A stretch of DNA of 64,000 nt from Yamagishiella unicocca. Its lineage: Eukaryota > Chlorophyta > Chlorophyceae > Chlamydomonadales > Volvocaceae. The position numbers and the translations under genes are program-made. Shown here in pieces: positions 34,260-46,199 of this stretch; positions within the stretch are counted from its first letter, which is position 1, and the number at the start of each line of letters is the position of its first letter. The notes below the pieces were generated by a model. It was not told where the DNA came from. It saw nothing but the letters and a program-made list of their open reading frames with translations, and searched no databases. The stretch lies in the NCBI GenBank assembly GCA_003116995.1, contig BDSL01000008.1, forward strand, positions 1,798,001 through 1,862,000, written 5' to 3'.

Positions 34260-35516
34260 TGCACAGTTCACTGCACCAGTAGCGAAGACACTCTAGCGTG
34301 AACTGGCGTACTGGCGACCAGGGGTTGGACACTTGCGCCCATGCCGTCGGAGCTGCTAATCGCGTGAAGTCCTTTTTGTCTCATACACGCGAGGGCATAC
34401 CTGCAGCTGCGGCTGAACTGCTGGCTCGCACCATCATGACGCGGGGTGACCGCGACGCCAGCCGCTGCATCACTATCGGCGATGCCTGAATGTCATTTTG
34501 ACATTTGGTCAGTTCAAAAGATGCCTGTCCCGGTTGGTCAGTCGATGCGTTGCTCGAAATGCAGATGCGGGCGACGGAGCACTGCACACCACGCACAGAA
34601 GAAAACTCCCTCTCATCAGTTAGAAGCGCTACGTCTATTTACCAGTCGAGAAGTTGCCAGCATAGTGCGCATTGTGTTGGGGGTTGTCGGGTGCGGGGAA
34701 ACGGTCGATTGAAGGCGAGGTTGGCTGGCTGTCGTTAAATGAGCAAACAGCTCCGTGACAAATGTAGGTATTATGATTGTTTAGGTCAAGGTGTGTACTA
34801 GTTGAGGCGGTGAGGTCAGCGACTGACGACCACACGTCCCTGACTTCGTACGTACAGCACTAGTCGCGATTGTGTACACATCGCAAACTGCATTTTAGAA
34901 ATACGTTTAATGTATGCGCATCAACACCTCTACCAGTGCACCCTCGTACCTTGGCTCAGCCGTCCTGCTAGTATTAACTTGCCGCGAACGCTATTACCGC
35001 CACGGCCCAAAGCAATCACAGTAGGGGTAGCGCATCATGGCACGCCTTCTACCCTCATCTTATTGCGGTCAACGCCCGTTCAGCAGCGCTTGTCGGCCTC
35101 AAATCCCTGCCTCAGCACGCTGCCCCACGGCTGGAGCGGTTGTACAGGTGCGCCCGCGCGAAGTGACCGGCACCTGCCAGTGGTCCACTCCTGGGCCGCC
35201 ACTTTAGAGCGGTTTGAGAACGTGGATACCCGACTGGGTAGCGGAAGATGAGATCGCGGCTGGGATCGCGGATGGGATCGCACACCCGACACAGCCACGC
35301 GTGGGTTCTTCATAATCGGAATCTTCCCCCACGCACATCGTGATCTATACTCGCTGCACATTACTCTATTCCGCACACCACGCCATATCCCCAAATGCAC
35401 CCTTCACCCCCTGCTATACCAAGTAGACCCTTCACTCGCCTGCGGGTCATGGCACGATCGTAAACCATCACGTACACTCAGCCTATTCACCCCGTCGGAT
35501 ACTCGGCTCCCGGAGG
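34260..35516. promoter_or_regulatory. Divergent region between DCC and zinc-ribbon genes
   Basis: It separates two genes transcribed away from each other. A GGGATCGCGG-type unit repeats at about 35254-35281. The true first exon of the zinc-ribbon gene may lie here. Nothing else is supported. Confidence 0.45.
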
Positions 35517-35716
35517 CGTTGCAGACACGAGCGTCCGCGTTGCCAGCCTCCGCCTTAAGCCGGCGATCAGCCCCGCTCTCTGGTTCCGGAACCGACCCTG
35601 GATCCGAGGCAGCGGCGGCGCTTCTTGGCCGCCCGTCCTCATCCCGCGGAGAACTGACCGACTGCTGCAGCAGCGGCCACTGCAGCCACAGCCGCAGCCG
35701 CAGTAGCAGCGGCGGC

Positions 35717-37621
35717 ATGGCGGGTATGCGGTGGCCTATTCCCCGGCTGTTGCTGACCGGGGCTGCACTGGCGGCTCCTCTTTCTGCGGCAGGTACGGCG
35801 GGGGGGCTTTGGGAGCTGGTTGGACGGGTGGTGGGCCGTTTAGCGAAGCTAAGGGCACGGACAACTGGGGCCCGTGGAAGGGAGGGTCGATGTCCGGGTA
35901 TGTTTCCCGTCGTGACTATCCCCGTACTCCGTTACTCCGTACCTATCGGCGCGATGGTGCCACTCAGAGCACACACCTGCAACCTCCACCGCAGCCCTCC
36001 CTGGACCTACCCTGGCCTCGATCCCAATCCCCGCAACCCTCCCGTCGCAGCCTCTCACGCCGCGGAAGAGGTCGGTACGGCTGCCGTGAGCGCGGCCAGC
36101 GCCGCCGCCGCCATCGGCATCTCAGCAGCGGAGCTGGCGGCGGCGGGCGTTACGACAGTCGTACCGGCTGGCTACGTGCCTAGTCCCGTGGAGCCGGGTT
36201 GGGAGATCTGGCTGGGCTTCGTGGCGGGAGTGGTGCCCTTCATGATCGGCTCGTACGAGTTCGGCAAGCGCATCGTGAGTGGCGAGCTGCCCGCGCGGCG
36301 CCTGGCTGGTGGGCCTGGGGCTTGGGGCTGTTGGCGCATTCGCCTGCCGGGCGCCCAAATCGCCGCTTGCGGTCATTGCCGCTTGCCCATGCGCGCCAAC
36401 TGTACCATGTCTGGTCCGTGTAGACCACCGGTAGATGCGCCCGCAGGCGGCATCCGCAGCTCTCTAGGTTTCACCTCCCCCACTTAAAACGTGCAACGGA
36501 CTGACGCATGCCGCACCGTGCGGTCCTGCCCTCCTCCCGCCTCCCTCCAGATCATCCAGTTGCGCTGTGAGGTGTGCGGCGGCAGGGGTCTGGTCCCCTC
36601 AGCCGGGGCCGGCAAGTACCTTCGCAAGTGCCCCCAGTGCGGAGGGTTCTTCCCCTGGGTAAGGCGGATCAGGATGTACCTGGCGTCTGTCAGCGCCAGC
36701 CGCAGACGGTAGATCACCATGCCGCCGCCTTACAGCTCGCCGCCGCCTACACCACCACCAATGATGCCACTACCGCTGTTGTTCCTCACCCTCCCCTGCT
36801 TGCGTGTCCATCCCCGAGCAGATCAGCTGGAAGATGTTCCTCTCATCAACAGCTGCGCCTGGCAACGGAGGTAATTCTCACTCTTACAGGAGAATTTCGA
36901 ATTGAAGGACCGCACCGCGGCCGTGCTTTATTTTTTACCGCCGTATTTGCGTGCGCCAGAGCCGAGCGGCATCATCATCATGTATGTCCCATCAAGCCTT
37001 CCGTCAGCCGTGCTTGCCGTCCCCAATTCGCCCTTCCCAAACCCCTTCATCCAGGTCCGCTAATGCAGCCCCGGGGACAGACGAGCGTCTTGTACTCAGT
37101 ACCTGGCCAGCCAGACGCCGACAAGCAGGCGGAGGCACTGGCACGAAGCCAGGCAGCAATCGATGCACTGCTGGTGCGTGCCTCGAACACTACCTTTTGG
37201 TCTGGAACCCACTGTAACCGTTACGACAAAATTTGTCGAGGCGACAAGCCTCGAACCCATAGCAGAAATGCTATGCTGCCTGCCGGACATTTCCTTGCTG
37301 CCCCTCTGGACTGCCTCCCTAACGTCTGTTCTAAACGGCTTTTTCTCGCATCCACGGGTCTTCCTCGAAACCCCCTAACCGCCACATTGCAACGCCCTGT
37401 CCCTGCTGCCCCTCGGCACTGCTGACCGGATGTGTTCGCTGCCACGTGTATCTCTGCAGGCGCGCGGGCAGCGGGCGGATAGCGCCGGCGGTGGCACTGG
37501 GGTTGCTGCGGACGGGAGCGCGGCGGTGCGCGGTAGTGGCGGCGAAGCGGTGGTGGCGCAGGGGCAGCAGGTGGCAAGTGAGACGAGGACCAGCGCGGGC
37601 AGCAGCTCTGAGGGGCGGTAA
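35717..37621 (+). CDS. Plastid-type membrane protein with DnaJ-like zinc ribbon
   Basis: Exons 35717-35792, 36051-36274, 36551-36658, 36822-36870, 37055-37173 and 37460-37621 (TAA), all in phase, give 245 residues from this Met. The core is GWEIWLGFVAGVVPFMIGSYEFGKRI (described here as one hydrophobic helix), then a four-Cys ribbon (CEVCGGRG and CPQCGG), then FFPW, ISWKMFLSSTAAPGNG and QPRGQTSVLYSVP. The same order occurs in uncharacterised land-plant chloroplast proteins with a DnaJ-type Cys-rich module, so a thylakoid or envelope location is likely; function is unknown. The frame is open upstream to about 35519 with a Ser/Arg/Ala-rich sequence typical of an algal transit peptide, so translation may start further up in an exon I could not place. 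The last exon adds a Gly/Ala/Gln-rich tail of about 53 residues. Confidence 0.85.
37321..37372 (-). repeat. Dispersed intron repeat, long copy (zinc-ribbon intron 5)
   Basis: Read on the minus strand it matches 8324-8375 over about 50 bases with a few differences. It lies in an intron of the zinc-ribbon gene, antisense to it. Confidence 0.85.
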
Positions 37622-38851
37622 CCCGGGGCTCCAGGTGGGATGGCGAGGGCGTGGGAGACTGGTTCGTGGCGGAAGGGGGCAGGGGTGTTGGGCTAGTTTG
37701 TAACATACAACGTGTGCACAGGAGTCGTATGCTGGTCTGTACCATGGCAACGAGTGCACAGAAACAAATGCGGTCATCATCGCGAGGGGCGGTAGGCAGC
37801 TGTGGAGCCTGGGCGTGTTTCAGTTATATGGTTATTCGGGGCCTACAATTGGAGTCTACGATTGGGAAGGCGTTCAGAGATGCGCCACGGTTTCGCCCCT
37901 CGTGGGCCAGTCTGGGCCTTGGGTCCTCTGTAAATGTGCAACATGTTCGTTCACGAAAGGACCGAGGTGGTTCTGGCTGGAAGCACCTGACCATTTCTCC
38001 ATGGTTACAAAGCTGGCTGGTAGAGGCCATGAGAGATGGAAAACACATCGTTCCCATAAGGGAGTGTTCTTAAACACTGTGAACCTCGAATACCGATCGA
38101 AAAGCCCGCTTCATACACATCTATACAGTTATCGCTCATGAAAATGGCTACCTGCGCGGCAACCAGAAGACGCGCGCGCTTGCTGCCTGGCGTGCCTAAC
38201 TAGGACGACCCTGTCGCAGGCGCCGTCGGAATGACATTGATGCATGAATAAGCTTTCACAAAGTAATACTACTACAACGGTGCTACAGCAACACCATGCT
38301 ACACCTTGCGGTGCTGCCAACGCTGCGTCTGCTTACACCCCGCTACGGTCCCTGCTCCGGAACCTCATGCCGTGCGCACACTTGAAGGGTGCGGTATCAT
38401 CAGCCGCAGCGCACGCCGCCCGGCACGCACCGTGTCATATCACGAAACACACACACGAATCTCCATGAACTATCCTATCCCCCATCCAGCTGGCTGCTCG
38501 CACGCACCCACTACCCTTTCCGCACACCACGCACGTCACAGGCTACGAGCCGGCTCGCACGACCAAGCTAGTGCCGTGCATGAGCCCCAGCATATATACA
38601 CACGCCTCAACTTCAGTCACGCACCCGGAAGGGTGCACTCCAGTTGCAAGGAAAGGGCAGCGCACGGCGAGGCGGCGCAGCAGCCATGCGGCCAATACCA
38701 CCTTTTGGCCTGGAACCCACTGTAACCGTTACAACAACCACCAACAGCCAACCACAGGACGCTGCGCCCTGCGCGCTTACGAGCAAGTGCCTACGTTGCA
38801 CGCCCATCGCCGTGACCGCCTCCAAAATTGTGCCACGGTTACACCATCTAA
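37622..38851. other. Intergenic stretch between convergent zinc-ribbon and M11 protease genes
   Basis: It holds both 3' ends. At 38699-38735 is a copy of a repeat also found at 37192-37229 (core TTTTGG(C/T)CTGGAACCCACTGTAACCGTTAC, given here as two parts: TGGAACCCACTGTAACC is shared exactly). No gene is supported. Confidence 0.5.
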
Positions 38852-41800
38852 TTACCGGCTGCCACGGATGGGCCTGGTCTTCTTCTTCGGCGGGGCCGGC
38901 ACTGACGGCGATGGCGGCGGCGGCCGCGGCGGCGGCGACTTACGCCAGATCGGCAGCGGCGGCGGCGGAGGCGGCGGCATGGGGGCCGGGTTGGGCACCA
39001 GGCCGCAGTCCGGATCGTCGGCATCGATCAAACCGTCGCTGCGGAAAGGGACGGTGGCGCAGGTAGGGAGCGGCAAGGCGTCAGGAGGACCGACAGGACG
39101 GGGCTGGAACATGGAAGGCGGGGTGGTGGAGCATCACCGCAGAGGTGTCGTACGGCGGTAGCTAGGCAGTTAAGGTGCCTAGGGGCCCAGTGGGCATGTC
39201 CTGTTACACGCAGGCCGTCCGACGCACAGCTTGCTGCCAAAGGTGTTGCCGCTAGCACGGCAACGCTGGGAAAATGGGCCAAACTGGGTGGGTGCTGGGT
39301 GGACTGTGGCGATGCCGGCGCTTACCAGTCATCGTCGATGCCATTAAAGCAGGCGTCCGGGGTCGCCGTGACGTTCTCGAACGTGGCAATGAAGCGGCAA
39401 ACGGACACGGTTGCCGCGGCGGGTGTTTTGCGCTGGAGGGTGATGCGCACGCCGCCCCTGGAGCCAATGGCCATAGAGAAGGTCCTGGGAAGCGCCCCCC
39501 ACGTGTCGACCTTCGGCGGGCCGAAGATGCTTGTGCCCGGGGTGCGAACCAAGTCGTCCGTCATCATGCTCATCACGAATGGCGGCGTCCGGTAGTTCGC
39601 AGGCAGCGCGTTCGCCGTCTCATTGTACTCGTGGATCCTGTTTAGGCGGGTGCGAAGTTGCGAGGGCAGTGGTGAAACTGTCGCTCAGCGAGCCCAAGAA
39701 TCGTGCATCGGCGGGTTTATCATCGTAGTTCGATTCAAAGGAAGGAGGCAGTCACACACATCATGGCGGTTGCAGGGAATATGCAGTACAGTACCGCCCA
39801 TACTGCGTAAGGCACAGATCGTAGGTCGTCTAACCCAATGATGGTTGGTGCGGTTGGTACGGAAGCTTACCAGACGCGGTTGTTGATATCATCTTGCAGG
39901 CCCGAGTCGTAGCTACCGAAGGCCGACTGCCGAGCCCTACACGCAATGAGCAAACATGGGGGGACACAAGAAGAGGGTCAAGGTCACTGCACGTGTTCGT
40001 GCGCACCCAGGGGCGGCACACGGATACAGCTGGCGGGGATACATGTAGAATCGCCAGGAGTTGATGTTGTAACGGTACAGGCCAGGAGTACAATCGCCAG
40101 GGCCACAAGGGATGGATCAGCTTCCCCCATGCAGGTACAAGGAGTCGGCCCTGTCGACCTCCGCCGGCCATCGAGGCGCAATTGCTGCCATACATGCATG
40201 CATACATCTCGGCCTTCCCCGACGAAGCCGCCTCCGAAACCTAGCCCACCTGTACGACACGTAAAGAGCGCGCTCCGGGAGCCGGCGGTCCGTGCTGAAG
40301 GTGCTGGAGTGGTTGGTGATGATGCGCAGCATGTTCTGCTTGTTGAGCGCCATGGCGGGGATCGTGAAGTTCCGCGATATGCCCACGGTCATGGACTGGA
40401 CGTTCAGCTCGCCGTTGGGAATCGGTGACGCCCAGCCTGCCTTGTACGCCTGGGGGGCGGGGCATGGCGATGGGTGCGTCAGGATAGGGCACGTGGCAGG
40501 ACACAACACGTCAGCGTCACTGTAACACGTCAGCGTCACTGTAACACGTCAGCGTCACTGTAACAGTAATTACTATCTACGTCAGCTGTGAGGCTGTACG
40601 TGACGCCGAGCGCAACAAACGCGGTAAGTTCTAATGCGGCGATCATAGCCGACAGCAGGTGGTTTGAGCGGGCAAGCTGAGCGGTAGTAGTAGTAGTAAC
40701 TGAGCTGTATCGTGCTGGCTGCCTCTGTGGGGCCGCCTAGACAGCGCGACCAGGTTCAGGCTGCCTGGTGGTGACCAATGAGATGTAGAGAGATGTAGAG
40801 AGCTGGATACTGGGCCGGCCCCTAACCAACTCACTCACCTGCGGCGCCGTAACGCACACCAACGTCTTCTCCCAGTCAACGGGCCAGGCGGATCCCATCG
40901 GATCCGACCAGTCGCCGTACTCGTCCTTCACACATCCGTTGGCGTCGCACACCATGCGAGACGAGTGCGCGAGGCCGATGTTGTGTCCTGAAGGACGGAC
41001 AGCAGGTGGGGAGGGTAAGATGCCGATGAATAACACGCAACATGTGTAGTACCCGTAGTGCAGGTGGTCGATCAAAGGTGCATCCACAGGACAAGCTGGA
41101 CATAGAGTTTTGCATGTAGGCGATGTGCTTTTCCTAATGCGGTACGGCTACGGTTCCCACCGAAGCAAGTCTCGGTAGCCCGACTTACCTAGCTCCTGGA
41201 ACAAGACCGGCAGGTCGATGTTGGAGTCGTAGGGTGACGGGTTGAGCCAGGTCATGCAATCGTAGCCCTCAGCGCAGCCCATACTAGCCTATAAGCAACA
41301 AGCCGCACAAGGTGAGAAGGTGGGTAAAATCTACTACAGGCTCTCCCTTTCATTTGTCTGTCATTACGTAGTTCCGTCCCACAGCCGTCAACCCTGCTCG
41401 TCAAACGCGCCGACGTGATCCTCGCGAGGAAGCAGATGCCGTGCTCCGCTTGACTGTCTCCTTCCGGTCACTACCACGTGCCCTTCTTATTCCCCTTTTG
41501 ATTCTCTGCCCTCCCGTTAGCGCTGTACCCACCAGGCCGCCAAACCCGGCATAGTCCCTGGCATAGTTGAAGGGGAAGATCATAATCTTGCGGCGGAAGG
41601 AGGCCCACCGGTTGAACACGTCAACGTTGTTGTTCTGCACGTGGGGGGCGGCGAAGCCGCGTATTGGTGTCTGGGGCAGGGCTGTGGAGTACGATGGGGC
41701 GAGTGATCGGCACCCGAATAGGCCTCTCCCCAGGCATTCAAGGCGGCCTGCACGACACATCGTTGTGGCCCACTCCTTTCTCCCGAACGGTGTTCGAGCC

Positions 41801-44382
41801 CGCCAAATTCGCGCCAACGCACGTCAAACGTGCGATGCAAACCAACAAACAGCTAACAAAGCAAACCTTGCTAAGCTCCGCACCTTCAAGTATTCTTTTC
41901 CAAGCTCCAGGAGCCCGTACAATTCGTTGTCGAGGTTAACTTTGTTGCCGTTACCGTTGCGCAGGTCGTACGGTCCGCGTGCCGTGGTGCCGATGCACGG
42001 AATATCAACGTCAAACACCAAGTTGAGCTCCCGTTTGAACCGCAGTTGGTCGTAGGTGCACGACTGTTGGTGCACGACACACATTCAGGCAGCGAATGAA
42101 CTCAGCAGCCGGTGCTTGTACGCGGGAGCGGGACGGTGGCTAAAATGATTAATGCCCGCCAGGGCAAATTGAAGGCAATTGTGCTAGTTGTCTGTCAGGG
42201 CTGTCACATTCACTTTTTCGAAGATGCATTCCCCAGCAAGCCAGCATCCACGCGCTCAGCATCCTCGCACTCGTCCGTGTGTTACGGTTGAAAAATACTG
42301 CTGACATGTGTATGCACATGCCCGTGCATAACCCTAGAAAGGCAGGCATACATGCTCCGAAAAACGCCCCAGCTAACCGCTCCCACGGCACGTGGCTCAC
42401 CTTGTAGTACCGCTCCATGGTGGCAACCTGCCGGGTGTTGTCGCCGCTGTCATACCAGAATTGCCGCACCCTGCTGGCATTGAGCTTCGGGAAGAGGCCG
42501 CAGGATGAGCTCCGGAACACGAACGTCAGCGACGAGATGTCCTGCGGCTGGCCATTGACGATGAACAAGTCCTGCAAGCACGGTACATGCACACCGACGA
42601 AGCAAATTCGCGCTACCGGCCTGGCACAACTGGTCATACCCGCAGCCATCCAATCGTCCCAGCTCCTGTTCTAATCCTTCTTCCAATCAATGCGTAGAGG
42701 ACCGTTCTCCCTCTTAATGGGTACGAGGCAAGACCCATGTTTCTTACAATCCATAATGAAGCTCGACGCCGTACTACCGTACACGTACAACGACGACGCA
42801 CCTTTGCGAAGCTGTTCTGCAGGACCTTGGTGTCACCCGCCTTGGGCTCCTGGTTAAGGAAAGCCGTCCCAAGTAACTTCAGGAGGGTATAGAGCTCCGT
42901 GAATTCGGCCATCGACCGGCGAGTGTTTTGGTAATCCAGGACCATGCGACGGGCCAGCTCCTGGTGCTCGCTCAGCTGGCGCCGCCGGCCGGAGTTGCTG
43001 GCTTTGTCTGCAGCGGCAGCCGTCGACGCAATGGGGGATGGCGTAAAGACCTGGTTACACGACATAGGAGCCGTAGGGCAGAAAGTAGCCGGCGGATAAT
43101 ATACGATCACGCAAGTGGGGAGGCACGCACGCAGGCTGCGTCGTACATGGCTGGGCGCCGACCCGATGCACACGGGAAACGAAAAGCCAGGTTGCGTGGT
43201 ATGATGGTACGTGGCCGCTGCGCCCAATTAGGCGGCAAGCACGTGCTTCTAGGGGGCTTAGCCCTCGATGAGTAAAATAACGAATGCGAATGATGCGAGG
43301 TCGGCAGAACGACCCGCTCATGGTAGTCGCCACCTCTGAACCATGCGGCCATGCTTCCCCGCCGTGCTTCCCCAAACTCACTTTTCAGGTTGAGCTGCTC
43401 CGCCAGGTCAGCTGCCAGAGTCAGCGTTAGCGGCGTCTCCACCTGGTCTCCAGTAATGAGCGACTCGGTCCTGTTGCCGAAGTCAACCCGGAGGCTGACA
43501 ACAGGTGACGTTGCTAGCACGCCTGCCTTGTCGACAAGGCTGGTGTAAACGTCGGCGTCCGGCAAGATGTTGAAGACGGATTCCGGCTGTGAGGAATTCT
43601 TGGTGGGATCCCCGTGTGAAGTGAAGAGCGCAACCTCGCCTGTGCAGACACATTGGAAAAGGACAACCAAAGCTTGAACCACTGTACTGTTGCAATGATA
43701 GGGCGTTTCCCTTATGATAGGGCGTTTCCCTTACACAATGCTGATGCGCACAAAGGGGGCAGCCTGGTAGGCGCGCAAGCTCTTGCCCCAGTAGCCCGCA
43801 GGCGGAACCCACACACAGGGTTACGAAGGCTAGGGAAGGAGAACATGACGTACTAATGCTTACCTACGACAAAAACAGTCACATTCACGGGGGTCTTGTT
43901 GACGTATGGAGGGGGCCGAATCGACTTGGGCGGTGGCCGAATCGACTTGGGCGGTGGTCTCGACAACCTGGGCGGCGGCCTCGATAAAGGCGTCCGAGCA
44001 GCATCTGCGGAGTTGCCATAATGCCAGGTTGCCAATACCGATATCAATCAGGGAAGATGGCGGTACAGAGTAAGGGGGGCAGATGAGGGACCAACAGCCT
44101 GCGGGCAGCTTGCCTACCGACGACCGGCGTTTATTTTACCCCGCTTCGACAGACAAATATTGGTTGCAAACTTGGATCATAATCATTTTAATTGTGTCCA
44201 CGTGGTTTGAAACGGAGCCGCAAATCCCCTGCCGCACAAGCAGGCAGTTGAGCAGCCGGGAATGCCTGGATGGTCGGCCCCTTATCATAAACACCGAAGC
44301 CGAGTCAAGCAAACCCACCAGAACTCATAACCAGGAAGGCTCCAGCCAGCAGGGCCGCTAGGAGCAGGCCCTGGTGGGCCAT
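38852..44382 (-). CDS. Gametolysin-like secreted metalloprotease (peptidase M11) with MopE-type C-terminal motif
   Basis: Twelve exons: 44382-44319, 44004-43864, 43639-43382, 43007-42802, 42571-42401, 42063-41884, 41670-41533, 41288-41189, 40987-40839, 40449-40250, 39637-39326 and 39038-38852; phases agree and give 701 residues. The N-terminus is a signal peptide (MAHQGLLLAALLAGAFLVMSS), followed by a basic Pro-rich segment (IRPPPKSIRPPP) likely to be hydroxyproline-glycosylated. The zinc site is QELGHNIGLAH at about residues 417-427, split by an intron after QEL; Gln replacing the first His is known from Volvox VMP-type proteases (QExxHxxGxxH). DEYGDWSDPMG provides the downstream Met-turn. 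The family degrades the Hyp-rich cell wall or matrix. After the catalytic region come ACFNGIDDDCDGLIDADD (a C-DG-DNDCDG repeat as in MopE-like metal-binding motifs) and a poly-Pro/Ser tail ending KKKTRPIRGSR. Exon 4 start at 43007 is inferred from phase. Confidence 0.92.
40505..40561. repeat. 19-bp tandem repeat, three copies
   Basis: AACACGTCAGCGTCACTGT is repeated three times exactly in an intron of the M11 protease gene. Confidence 0.97.
43696..43733. repeat. 19-bp tandem duplication in M11 protease intron
   Basis: TGATAGGGCGTTTCCCTTA occurs twice in tandem. Confidence 0.95.
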
Positions 44383-46199
44383 CTTGTACTGCACTGGTTT
44401 CGCGCTTGCAGCTACGTTCGTCGTGGTTCTAGCGTTGTGGATAGGCAGCTTGCTGAAGTCCTGCATATATTCTTTGGTTCATACGCTCAAACTGAAGCAC
44501 CGTGCTTTTATAGCCATGCGCCGTTCCGCATCTGGGCCATCGTTTCGTACATGCCGGTTCACATTCTGACGCCGTTTGCTCTCCCACTTCTCGATACCTA
44601 CCGTCTAACGTTGCCTACTTTTGTGACTGAACTATATCATACGTTACCAATCATGCGATGTCCATCTTGGATGTTCTCAGCCACCCTTTGACCGACTCGG
44701 ACATCTCGGACGGCGTCTATGACATCTAAGTTTTAGAATTTTGCTACAGACGGGATCAACTACTTAGGGTGATATACATTGTAGCAACTCGATGTATTGT
44801 TACTACCACGCCACTACACCGTACCGATGCAGCTGTCTGTTTCATGAGCGTTCGTAAACTTGAGTGCATAGCTCCTTTTTAAGGCAAACATTACCGCCAA
44901 AGAGAAGCGCTTCATTGACAGTCTCGATATATAGACTGCGCTGGTCGCGATCCGCTCTGATCAAAGGTCTCTGCGCTGCGCTGCCGTGCAGGTCCCCCAG
45001 CCGCGTCGCCTATATCGTTCTACACCGAACACCCTCCACGATCTCAGGCTGGACACATGTCCTGAAATTGCACCTTTCGTGCATTGCGGTCGATATAGGG
45101 CTCTTGAGGCTGGCGCAGCAGGGCTAATCCCCTCTCATCCCAGCCCTGTTCGAATAGTGAAAGGTTACAGCGCTGTCAGTGCATTGCCATCGCAATCCAC
45201 GTTTGTTTCCTGTCAGAATATGTCGCCTGATCTGGAAGGTGCCTGACAACCCTACTGGCCCACTGACAATATTGTCCGTTTCGTTCCAGGATTTGATGTG
45301 CCGGGATGAAATATCCACGAGTGTCGCGGACACATGGAAGGTTTCTGATCTACAGTGATTGCAATGATCATATTCAATTCGCTAGCTCGATGGGTCGTGT
45401 TGCACATAGGCTGAGGAGCTTCCGCAGCTGGTATTCCGGATAGTGTCCTTTAGCCAGCGGGTTATATTGCGCAGGCAGGCCTCTGTTAGTGTACTTCACG
45501 GCATGTCCGTATCGATTTGGGTCAAGCTTTCAGCAGTCACCGTGTGAAGCCAGATACTCACACCACGTATTACGTTTGGTCTACCCTGATGCTTCCAAAT
45601 TCATGCAGGGCGCCGCCCAAACCGTACTAAAAAGCACGACATGTTTTTTACGCGCGGACTTGTGGCCACTACGTGTATCCTGTCCGCTTTGCACCGCAGG
45701 AACCAAGAAGGCATGGCTTCACACGGACGGAGGTGCGCCTGCACAGCGGTTCACAAGTACGGCACCGCAGCGCAGCCACGTGCACAGGTGCCCGTGAAAT
45801 CCGGCCCACCCACATCGACCCTCCACCACTTCTTCGGGTGCGCAAGTAAGGGGCCACACCCTCCACGACCAGACCACAGCACATCCACAGCGTGAAGCGA
45901 TGAACCCCCAACTCCTAGGAACGGTTTCATGACAGCCCATCTTAGTCTGGCGATCATGCCAGATCGCCGTTGGGCAGAAAGTGCAGAATCTGTGCCTTAA
46001 GGGCCCCCGACCCCACATCTGTCCCCGTTGGAAAGGCCCCTTCCTTGCGGTTCCTGCCTGCCGCGCCTGCTGTTGTTGCTACCTCCTGAAAAGCACCCAG
46101 CAGCCACTCAGACTCCCATGATGCGGAAAACCGCGCGTTAACAGCGTGGATCATAACCACACATGTGCATAATTTCATGAGTACCGAGCGATCAGGCCC
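44383..46199. other. Intergenic stretch between M11 protease start and helical-repeat gene end
   Basis: It contains the promoter of the protease and the 3' UTR of the next minus-strand gene. It is less GC-rich than coding regions. Short ORFs exist on both strands but none has splice structure or recognisable motifs. Confidence 0.5.
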
